The notes beneath the pieces are model-generated. The model was not told the DNA's origin and did not search any database. It saw only the letters and a program-made list of their open reading frames with translations. Made by a program: the position numbers and the translations under genes. A stretch of 63,649 nucleotides of DNA from Candidatus Margulisiibacteriota bacterium (GTDB lineage: Bacteria; Margulisbacteria; Riflemargulisbacteria; GWF2-39-127), in contig QKMY01000038.1 in assembly GCA_003242895.1 (NCBI GenBank), positions 1 through 63,649 on the forward strand, read 5' to 3'. Shown one piece after another: positions 9,024 through 16,378 of the stretch; position 1 is the stretch's first letter; each line of letters begins with the position of its first letter.

Positions 9024-10119
9024 CAAGGTACTCACATAGATTGCAAGGACCGAAAGATATGGACAGCACCTCTTCCGCCACCTGCGGATAGCGATGAAGA
9101 GTGTAATCCAGCAGACCTTCTAAGCCACTGGTAAATACCGCTTTTAGTTCTGGCAGTGCGTTAGCGTATTCCAGAATCTCGAGGAGTGATTGTGTATGGA
9201 TATTGCCGAGCAAGAATACGTGGCAGAATCCTGAACAAGCGTAAACATCTCCGTTGGCTCTGACGAGCATTCTTGGACCAATCCATCCCTGTTGGAGTTG
9301 TGACTCACAGTGTGAGCAGTTCAAGGTCCTTTGTTTTTTGTATAAATCGATAAGAGTTTTTATACCGGTCATCTGGTCACTGAGCTCTCCTATCTTTATA
9401 GCTGTTGAGCAGATCCTGGTATCTTTGATATGGGTAAAATCTGTTAATATCCTGTCCAATGGGATATCGTATTTTTTTAACAATTCAAAAAATTCATTAT
9501 CAATTTCTTCAGCAAATTTAATATTTTTGTCAAAGAGAGTGAAATTTAGGGTAAAACGGTCCGGATCAAGCATGGATAGGGCACCAGTCAACATGTATAT
9601 GCTGTTGATGATGGGCACTCCTGCAATGTTCTGCTGACCTTGCGAGAGGTAAACACTTGTTTTCATGTATTTGTTTTTTATGCTGAGAGAGAGTTCTCCG
9701 AGAATAGCTTTGGTTTTTTCCAGATTAGAAAATGCATAACCGTTTGTCCTGAGAGTCATAAGGTCCAGTGGGGCTGAGGGTAACAACTGCTTAATCATAT
9801 CAAAGGCTAAAAATGGCTCACCGCCGGTGATAGTATAGAAAAATAATCCATATTTTGCAGCTTGTTCTAGCACGTTCATAATTGTGTCATGGCTGAGCGT
9901 ATAGTTTTTATCGCCAAAAGAATCTGTTACCGCACAGCCGCTGCATTCGATATTGCACAGGCTGGTGATCTCAAGCTCGATGCCTACAGGTTTATAGAAC
10001 CAATTTTGCTGATACTTTTTTTGTTTGGCATTAATCAGATCGTTCCAATTGCTATACGGACTTGAACGTAACAGATATAACGATAGTCTATCCTGGGTTC
10101 CTGTGTTTTTATCTATCAT
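8986..10119 (-). CDS. Radical SAM protein with SPASM-like C-terminal cluster region
   Basis: The 377-residue protein has the radical SAM motif CNIECSGC (CX3CX2C) at about residues 54-61, then the TITGGEPFL glycine-rich motif that binds SAM. The C-terminal third has further cysteines (CSHC, CSGFC and CNLCEY) consistent with one or two auxiliary iron-sulfur clusters of the SPASM or twitch type, plus a GNIHTQSLLEIL segment common in that family. SPASM enzymes mostly modify peptides or proteins. It is transcribed divergently from the next radical SAM gene across a 240-bp gap and converges on the ATP-grasp gene. I found no convincing precursor peptide next to it. Confidence 0.8.
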   Translation of the reverse strand: MIDKNTGTQDRLSLYLLRSSPYSNWNDLINAKQKKYQQNWFYKPVGIELEITSLCNIECSGCAVTDSFGDKNYTLSHDTIMNVLEQAAKYGLFFYTITGGEPFLAFDMIKQLLPSAPLDLMTLRTNGYAFSNLEKTKAILGELSLSIKNKYMKTSVYLSQGQQNIAGVPIINSIYMLTGALSMLDPDRFTLNFTLFDKNIKFAEEIDNEFFELLKKYDIPLDRILTDFTHIKDTRICSTAIKIGELSDQMTGIKTLIDLYKKQRTLNCSHCESQLQQGWIGPRMLVRANGDVYACSGFCHVFLLGNIHTQSLLEILEYANALPELKAVFTSGLEGLLDYTLHRYPQVAEEVLSISFGPCNLCEYLVNFLSQGKAYQL

Positions 10120-10359
10120 AATGTTTATATTTAAAGGGCTAAAACTTGCGGATTATATAATTATCATTATACTGAGAATATGAGATTAGGAGAAGAGAAT
10201 CTTGAAAATTTTCATTCATTTTAGCATAACTATTTTTGTTTATGATTTTGGTTGGTAACTATAGTGGTTTCCGGCTAATCAAATGTTTACGGGTGGTAGT
10301 AATAGTTTCATCAAGAGAAAGCGTATGTTAATTATCCGGAATTATCAAAGGTCAACAAA

Positions 10360-11355
10360 TTGAGTAGGTTAGTTATCGTCTGGAACGTCACTGATAACTG
10401 CAATGGGGCTTGCCTTTTTTGTTCCTATGGCAGTAATAATCACCCCGTTAACCCATCGCAAGCTCTAAGAAGTACCGACAAAGATGAAGCAGTCAGATTC
10501 GGTAAGTTATTATGTGATTATAGCCGCAAAACAAACCGGGAAGTACTGGTAAGCTGGCTTGGCGGCGAACCATTGCTTTGGGAACCAGTATATGAATTGT
10601 CACATGTTTTCTTTAATAAATTTGGTATTCAGTTGAGTGCTACTACTAATGGAATTGCTCTTCAAGCTAAAAGAATTCGACAACTGGCCCTGGATTGTTT
10701 TGATGAGATTACGATAAGTCTTGATGGACCGGAAGAATTTAACGATTGGTCCAGAAATCATCAGGGACTTTTTCAAATAGTGAAAAAGAATATATTTTTG
10801 CTCCATGAAGAAAAAATGAGACAGAACAAAAAATTACGCATTAAAGTTAATACTATCCTTATGCGTGGAAATATCCGGTATTTTGAAGGATTCTGTAACT
10901 CCCTGTGTGATTGGGGTGTTGAGGCGGTAAGTTTTAACCAATTAGGCGGGCGGATGCGTCCGGGGTTTTATCCGGAAAATCGCCTGTTGCCAGAACAGGT
11001 CACTATTTTTAAATCAGAGTTTTTACGAATAAAAAATGAGTTGTTTACAAGAGGATTGGTTGTTTATGGAAATGACAAATATCTCGACTGGATAGCTCGC
11101 ACAGCTGGTAATGAAAAAGGAGAAATGCAGGAATGCAATCCCGGAAAAGCTTTTCTGACAATATCATCAGATGGACTGGTTTCTCCCTGTAGTTCAACTG
11201 CCAGTGACTATGGCGTTCATTCGAAGGAACTCAAGGATTGGAGCGATATTGATTCGCTTGAAACAATATTTCGGAATAAACGGTTGAAGGAACAGTCGTC
11301 AGCTTGTGGAAACTGCCGCTCAACACAGGTCTTCGGTAAGTTCGAATCAGCATAA
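10360..11355 (+). CDS. Radical SAM protein with SPASM/twitch-like C-terminus
   Basis: The 331-residue protein begins at a TTG codon preceded by AAAGG 7 bases upstream; no in-frame ATG would keep the N-terminal strand VIVWNVTDNC. The radical SAM motif is CNGACLFC (CX3CX2C) near residue 14, followed by SWLGGEPLLW and ATTNG. The C-terminus has CNPGKAFLTISSDGLVSPC and CGNC, typical of auxiliary-cluster radical SAM enzymes. It is the first gene of a plus-strand run, with the next start 13 bases after its stop. The likely reaction class is modification of a peptide or small-molecule substrate. It is not a duplicate of the divergent radical SAM gene; the sequences differ outside the motifs. Confidence 0.8.
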   Translation: MSRLVIVWNVTDNCNGACLFCSYGSNNHPVNPSQALRSTDKDEAVRFGKLLCDYSRKTNREVLVSWLGGEPLLWEPVYELSHVFFNKFGIQLSATTNGIALQAKRIRQLALDCFDEITISLDGPEEFNDWSRNHQGLFQIVKKNIFLLHEEKMRQNKKLRIKVNTILMRGNIRYFEGFCNSLCDWGVEAVSFNQLGGRMRPGFYPENRLLPEQVTIFKSEFLRIKNELFTRGLVVYGNDKYLDWIARTAGNEKGEMQECNPGKAFLTISSDGLVSPCSSTASDYGVHSKELKDWSDIDSLETIFRNKRLKEQSSACGNCRSTQVFGKFESA

Positions 11356-11368
11356 GAAGGGTATATCC

Positions 11369-13333
11369 ATGAAAAAAGAGTATCCTAAAATAGCAGTTGG
11401 GTTTGTCCAGATCAGCAGCAATTTCCCCGGTGCAGCGTATCTGCCGTATGCTGTCGGATGCCTTCAGGCTTATGCTCAAAAATATCTCGATTATCCTGAA
11501 CAGTATATTTTTTTGCCTCAGATTTACAAAAGGATTCCGGTAGACGAGGCGGTAAAATGCCTCATCTGCGCCGATATTATTGGTTTTAGTTCCTATATCT
11601 GGAACTCACGTATTACTCTGGCAATTGCCAGGGAATTGAAGCGTCTCAAACCTCAAACGGTCATTGTTTTTGGCGGTCCTCACGTACCTCAAATGCCCGA
11701 GGATTTTTTGAGGCAAAATCCTTTTATTGATCTTGTCTGCCACGGAGAAGGAGAAGCAAGTTTTTGTGCAATCCTTGAGAAATTTCCTCAAAAAAAATGG
11801 AGCGGCATTCCTGGGGTAAGTTATATTGGTCAGGATGGGGCTTTTATATCAGCGAAACCGAATGCTCAGATTAAAGAACTTAGTACTATTCCTTCGCCAT
11901 ATCTGTCAGGGGTATTCGATCAACTTATCGAAAACCCTGGAGTTAGATGGCTTGCCGCCTGGGAAACCAACAGGGGTTGTCCTTATAGCTGTTCCTATTG
12001 TGACTTTAGCGCAGCTCTCTCCAGTAAGGTTTATATCCGCGAGATGGATTTGCTCCGGCGTGAGTTCGAATGGTTCGCCGATAATAAGATAGATCTTGTA
12101 TACTGCACAGACGCTAATTTTGGAGTTTTCCCGCGGGACGTAGAAATTGCAGAATTTTGCGTGAATATCCGAAGACAGACTGGTCATCCGCGGGCATTCA
12201 TGATGGAGAGTTCCAAAACGATCACTGATAATTTCTGGAAGATCCATGATATCGTCGAGCATTCTGACTTTGCTTCATACGCAGTCCTGTCGGTTCAGAC
12301 ATTGAATGATCAGTCACTTCAGGCGATCAAACGCCATAATATCTCCCTTGAGATGTTCCACGAGGTTCAAAAACGTTGTTTCCGGGAAGGGATTACGACC
12401 ATGACAGATTTGATCCTCGGTCTGCCGGAAGAGAGTTATGATTCTTTTGTCCAAGGGGTGTCGATACTTTTGGATAAGGGTCAACACCATAATATTCAGT
12501 TCAATAACCTCTGTATTTTACCTAACTCTGAAATGGGGGACAAAAATTATCAAGAGAAATATGACCTTCAGCTAATTGAGGTAGGTATTGTGAATCAGCA
12601 CGGGCTCATAAGTATCGAAGGCGATGTTCCCGAGGTTCAAACTTTGGTAATCGGATCACGGACAATGCCTGTTGAAGACTGGATACGGGCCCGTGCCTTC
12701 AGTTGGATGACATCGTTCCTTTTTTTCGACAAATTACTTCAGCTGTCGATTGTTATTCTCAGAGAGGCAGCCGGTATTGATTACCGCTTGATAATCGAAT
12801 TTTTCATGGAGAGCTCTCATCTGAATACATTTCCCGTTCTTTCAAGGATCACTTCGCTTTTTACTGAAAAAGCACGGGAAATTACCGAAGGCGGTACGGA
12901 GTACTGCTACAGTGCTCAGTGGCTGGGTATCTGGTGGCCGGTTGATGAATATGCTTTAATTGATCTTTATTATTCAGGTAAAATTGATATTTTTTATGAT
13001 GAATCTCTGCAAATTCTTGAATCTTTTATCCGAAAACACTCTCAGTTTCTCATTTACAAAGTGTATCTCCGTGATGCACTACTCCTGACCAGGTCAGCCC
13101 TGAAACTTCCACGCCAGCAAGAGGATATGGAAATAGAACTTTCTTCAAACATTTATCAGTTCTATCAAGGAGTGCTCTCGGGAGATCGTGTTCAGCTTGA
13201 AAGCAAATCCTCGAACTACATTATCAAAAGGAGCACAGAATATTGTGATAGTAACGAGGAATGGTTAAGAAAAGTCGTCTGGTATCAAAATAAGATAGGA
13301 AGCTATCTCTACCCCATAACCGAGGGCAATTGA
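11369..13333 (+). CDS. B12-binding radical SAM protein (BchE/class B methylase-like)
   Basis: I chose the ATG at 11369 because AAGAAGG lies 8 bases upstream; longer in-frame versions would run into the previous gene. The 654-residue product starts with a cobalamin-binding Rossmann region (YLPYAVGCLQAY, ADIIGFSSY, VIVFGGPHVPQ, DLVCHGEGE) in residues 10-145, then a radical SAM core with CPYSCSYC (CX3CX2C) near residue 203, and a long C-terminal region of about 300 residues. The DxHxxG cobalamin motif is not obvious, as in many members. Known relatives catalyse methylation at unreactive carbon or phosphorus, ring closure or oxygenation. It is co-directional with and overlaps the regulatory region of the second B12-type gene. 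Confidence 0.8.
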   Translation: MKKEYPKIAVGFVQISSNFPGAAYLPYAVGCLQAYAQKYLDYPEQYIFLPQIYKRIPVDEAVKCLICADIIGFSSYIWNSRITLAIARELKRLKPQTVIVFGGPHVPQMPEDFLRQNPFIDLVCHGEGEASFCAILEKFPQKKWSGIPGVSYIGQDGAFISAKPNAQIKELSTIPSPYLSGVFDQLIENPGVRWLAAWETNRGCPYSCSYCDFSAALSSKVYIREMDLLRREFEWFADNKIDLVYCTDANFGVFPRDVEIAEFCVNIRRQTGHPRAFMMESSKTITDNFWKIHDIVEHSDFASYAVLSVQTLNDQSLQAIKRHNISLEMFHEVQKRCFREGITTMTDLILGLPEESYDSFVQGVSILLDKGQHHNIQFNNLCILPNSEMGDKNYQEKYDLQLIEVGIVNQHGLISIEGDVPEVQTLVIGSRTMPVEDWIRARAFSWMTSFLFFDKLLQLSIVILREAAGIDYRLIIEFFMESSHLNTFPVLSRITSLFTEKAREITEGGTEYCYSAQWLGIWWPVDEYALIDLYYSGKIDIFYDESLQILESFIRKHSQFLIYKVYLRDALLLTRSALKLPRQQEDMEIELSSNIYQFYQGVLSGDRVQLESKSSNYIIKRSTEYCDSNEEWLRKVVWYQNKIGSYLYPITEGN

Positions 13334-13335
13334 AC

Positions 13336-14571
13336 ATGTACATACTTCTTGTGAACACGCCATCTGGAAATAACTCCAAAATATACCCCATCGGACTTGA
13401 TTATCTTGCCAGTTATTTATCGCACTTAGATGTACGGGTGGAGTGCCTGGATTTGGACCTATGCATGCCTGAAACAAGAAAAAAACGGTTACAAGAGACT
13501 GTAAAAACCCGACAATACGATATTATTGCCTTCAATCTAAGAAACTTATGTGATCAAACGGTTGCCGGTAGTTTTTATATACCATTACTAAAAGAGCTAA
13601 TTGAGTATGCCCGCTTAGCAGCAGGCAGCAACCAGCTTATTGCTATTGGTGGGGCAGGTGCCAGTATTTCTCCTGAGCAGATAATGCGCAAGGTGAATGC
13701 GGACGCAGTTATAGCCGGGGATGGTGAAGCTGGATTTGCTGAGCTGATACGGCTGCTCAATAAAGGTCATGAAATAACGGGAACAGTTATCTCATCACGA
13801 ACTGATCTGCACAGAAGCTCCTATATTCGCGGATCATGGGGATATCTGGAACCGTACCTGGAACTTGGTGTCGATGGCAATTTGCAAACTAAACGCGGCT
13901 GTAACCGGTTATGCGTTTACTGTTCTTACCCGATTATCGAAGGCCCACATATTCGTTTGCGTAATCCGGTAGTTGTGGCTGAAGAATTTTTGCAGTTGGA
14001 GCGAATAGGGTTTAAGAAGATATTTATTGTAGATGCTGTATTCAACAACCCGCTGCATCACGCTAAAGAAGTGCTGCGAGCTATGATCGCTGCTAAATCA
14101 ACGACGGAATGGACCGGTTTCTTTTGTCCCAAGTACATCGATCAGGAGCTTCTCGATCTTGTTAACTCCACTAACGGGGGTCATCCTGTAAAAATAACGA
14201 TTGATAGCGGTTCTGATACTATTCTTAGTTCTCTTTCCAAAGGTTTTACCCGTAGCGATATTGTTTCTGCTACAAAACTATGTCGAAAGTCCGGTATTCC
14301 TTTTTCCTTCACGGTACTTTTTGGCGGACCGGGTGAGAATATAGAAACAATCGCAGAAACTTGTGAATTGATTAAGGAGACAAAACCTGAATATGTATCA
14401 GCTTCAATAGGAATCTATGTCTATCCCCAAACGAAGCTGGCAAGTATGTGCGCCTATGAAGAGCATGAATTACTCGGAACAACTAGCTATCCGGTTAACA
14501 GGGGCGGGGTTAAATTCCAGGTAGAAAAGCATCTGGAAGGCTGTGCATTTCCTGTGTATCTTCAATATTAA
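13336..14571 (+). CDS. Second B12-binding radical SAM protein
   Basis: The start is placed at ATG 13336, 2 bases after the stop of the previous gene, with GAGGG about 9 bases upstream; a TTG at 13330 is possible. The 411-residue protein has a B12-binding-type N-terminus (YPIGLDYLASYLSHL, IIAIGGAG-like LIAIGGAGASIS, ADAVIAGDGEAGF) and a radical SAM core with CNRLCVYC (CX3CX2C) near residue 192, then FTVLFGGPGE. It is shorter than its upstream neighbour and has little C-terminal extension. Two different B12 radical SAM genes in tandem suggest two successive alkylations or rearrangements on one product. The substrate cannot be read from the sequence. Confidence 0.8.
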   Translation: MYILLVNTPSGNNSKIYPIGLDYLASYLSHLDVRVECLDLDLCMPETRKKRLQETVKTRQYDIIAFNLRNLCDQTVAGSFYIPLLKELIEYARLAAGSNQLIAIGGAGASISPEQIMRKVNADAVIAGDGEAGFAELIRLLNKGHEITGTVISSRTDLHRSSYIRGSWGYLEPYLELGVDGNLQTKRGCNRLCVYCSYPIIEGPHIRLRNPVVVAEEFLQLERIGFKKIFIVDAVFNNPLHHAKEVLRAMIAAKSTTEWTGFFCPKYIDQELLDLVNSTNGGHPVKITIDSGSDTILSSLSKGFTRSDIVSATKLCRKSGIPFSFTVLFGGPGENIETIAETCELIKETKPEYVSASIGIYVYPQTKLASMCAYEEHELLGTTSYPVNRGGVKFQVEKHLEGCAFPVYLQY

Positions 14572-14582
14572 TCCCTGCGTTA

Positions 14583-14603
14583 GCAAGCAGAGGCTATGCT
14601 TGC
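14583..14603. terminator. Inverted repeat between convergent genes
   Basis: GCAAGCA and TGCTTGC form a 7-bp perfect stem with a 7-base loop, between the stop of the plus-strand radical SAM gene and the end of the minus-strand operon. There is no clear T-tract, so a bidirectional terminator is only a possibility. Confidence 0.35.
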
Positions 14604-15382
14604 CTATCCTTTATGCACGGCTTTTTCATGCAGAGGCAATTGTCCGGCGATATTTCTAACCACCCGTATTTAAGTTTTTTTTCTCGAAATAAAGTAATAT
14701 TTTTGTATCTTTTTTTACTAAGAGAACCCTGTAAATATTTTTGTAATTTTTCTAAAAAAACAATTACTTTTAGCAGTCCTTTGGTCTGATAATAATAGCT
14801 TGGATAATCTGCCAGAACAATAATTCCGTCATTATTTAGAAGACTATCTAAACGCTCGGCAAATCGGTCCATTAATGAATAGGCGGCATCAGGTTCTAAC
14901 AAGATATTATCCCATAGGGAAGCTAGCAGTTTTTCATTGTGATATACGTTACGCAGTTCAATTCCGAATGTCGTGCAATGGTTTTCTATTACCAGGTCGT
15001 CCAGAAAATGGTTAGCCGTAATTATGTTAAATGGTTTACAGTTAAGTTCCCATAAGGTGTTAGCGATAGCGGTTACTTTGAATTTCGCATTTATATAATC
15101 AAGAAAAGAAACGGCTTTAACCAGGATCGAAGGAGCAATATCCACCATAGATAGCTCACCGGTAAAGCCAGTATAATGAAGCCCAAGTTCAACTTTTGGA
15201 TACACTCCACAGCCTATATCCATTATCCTGGTATGGTTATCAATCCCGGTTTTTTTAAAGATATCGGACCATAATCTTCCGACGGCAGCGACAGAATAAA
15301 ATTCAGTATAGAATTCATCGCTGCGATCCGGATTAAAAATATCAGATTCTATGGTGCCTTTAGTTGTTTTTTTTATGGTAAT
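14594..15382 (-). CDS. SAM-dependent methyltransferase-like protein, probably with a non-ATG start
   Basis: The SAM-binding motif MDIGCGVYPK and the strand GELSMVDIAP identify a Rossmann methyltransferase. The first ATG in frame (15221-15223) would cut into motif I. The frame stays open for another 53 codons upstream, reading EFYTEFYSVAAVGRLW and WSDIFKKTGI, which aligns with the N-terminal region of the paralogous methyltransferase at 21880-22779. I therefore place the start at an ATT (complement of 15380-15382), 14 bases after the NadR stop with AGGA about 10 bases before it, giving about 262 residues. Both paralogs share ANH(F/I)(L/I)DDL. It is the last gene of the operon. A sequencing error in a missing ATG cannot be excluded. 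Confidence 0.65.
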   Translation of the reverse strand: MTIKKTTKGTIESDIFNPDRSDEFYTEFYSVAAVGRLWSDIFKKTGIDNHTRIMDIGCGVYPKVELGLHYTGFTGELSMVDIAPSILVKAVSFLDYINAKFKVTAIANTLWELNCKPFNIITANHFLDDLVIENHCTTFGIELRNVYHNEKLLASLWDNILLEPDAAYSLMDRFAERLDSLLNNDGIIVLADYPSYYYQTKGLLKVIVFLEKLQKYLQGSLSKKRYKNITLFREKKLKYGWLEISPDNCLCMKKPCIKDRQA

Positions 15383-15396
15383 TATTTTTCAATCCT

Positions 15397-16377
15397 TTAT
15401 ATTTGCAGCAATAAATCGATCGCTGCAATAGACTTTTGCAGGCGTTCGTTCCACGTGCCGTTTATTTCTACAAAGCCGGCTTTTTTTTCAATAAGTTTAT
15501 TCTTTATCATTGTATAGAAATGGTCTCTGTTATCGGGTGAATACCTATGCACATCGTCTATCCAGGGTACATCTATATCCATGAGTAAATAAAGATCATA
15601 GTGATTGTTTATTGCAGCTTTTTCGAGCCAGTTATCACATTTGCCATATAAAAAATTGCTCCAGACTGTTGTCGTTAAGATGTCTGTATCACATATCAAT
15701 ACCCGGTTAGAGGAGGGAATTACGGAACGTTCCAGGGCTAATTGTCCTTTGGCTATCTTGCTCATGTCTCTATAGCTGAGTTTTCCTTTTTGAGAGTGGA
15801 TAAGAGTCTTGGCATATTCGGGAACATATTTGGTTTTATAATGATTTGCCAGGTTATCTGCTAACGTTGATTTGCCTGTAGATTCAGGTCCGACAATACA
15901 TGCCTTTTTTACATAATAAGGCTTTACCGCATCAGGAATATATTCCCAGTATTTGTCAGGGTTATTTCTGATCTGGGTTGCTGATATGGGGACAGATTCT
16001 CTATTCATGTCTACTGGTATGAATTCAGTATCTAACAACTCAGCTAGTTTGTGTCCATAGTTCTCAGAAGCAAAAATATAATCAACTTTTTGCGGGAGGA
16101 TTTTGTTTAGGCTATTTTGCCATATTTTCCAGAAATCAGGATTTTCAACGGGTTCCTGCGGGTTAAGGTCTGTTAAATGCAGTATCTTACATTCCGGGAA
16201 CGCTGATCTGAGCCAGGTAATTCTAAGCTCACTGGGGATGGGCTCGTTTTTTGTTTTTTCAACAATTATATAGAGGTTATCAACGTAATTCCTGGCAAAG
16301 TTGATAAGATGAAAATGTCCTTTATGTGGCGGCATGAACTTGCCAAGAACTAACCCTGTTGTTTTTCTTTTTTCCAT
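15397..16377 (-). CDS. nadR: NadR-like NMN adenylyltransferase / ribosylnicotinamide kinase
   Basis: The 326-residue protein has a nucleotidyltransferase domain with GKFMPPHKGH near residue 12 and the later ISATQIRNNP motif, followed by a P-loop kinase domain with GPESTGKSTLA near residue 163. This is the two-domain layout of NadR without the N-terminal DNA-binding helix-turn-helix of the enterobacterial protein. The known activities convert nicotinamide riboside to NMN and NMN to NAD. It begins 1 base after the stop of the A-T-reductase gene and is translated as part of the operon. A NAD salvage enzyme inside a biosynthetic operon is odd: it may supply cofactor or make a pyridine nucleotide or analogous adenylylated building block. 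Confidence 0.8.
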   Translation of the reverse strand: MEKRKTTGLVLGKFMPPHKGHFHLINFARNYVDNLYIIVEKTKNEPIPSELRITWLRSAFPECKILHLTDLNPQEPVENPDFWKIWQNSLNKILPQKVDYIFASENYGHKLAELLDTEFIPVDMNRESVPISATQIRNNPDKYWEYIPDAVKPYYVKKACIVGPESTGKSTLADNLANHYKTKYVPEYAKTLIHSQKGKLSYRDMSKIAKGQLALERSVIPSSNRVLICDTDILTTTVWSNFLYGKCDNWLEKAAINNHYDLYLLMDIDVPWIDDVHRYSPDNRDHFYTMIKNKLIEKKAGFVEINGTWNERLQKSIAAIDLLLQI

Positions 16378-16378
16378 A

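Noticed and set aside
10180-10224. 14-codon frame in the divergent gap between the radical SAM genes
   Set aside because: The frame is too short, with no ribosome-binding site and no repeat of a modifiable motif.
10283-10363. 26-codon frame (MFTGGSNSFIKRKRMLII...) directly before the radical SAM gene at 10360, considered as a RiPP precursor
   Set aside because: There is no ribosome-binding site before it, no leader/core pattern and no cysteine- or residue-rich core, and it overlaps the next start. It is too weak to annotate.
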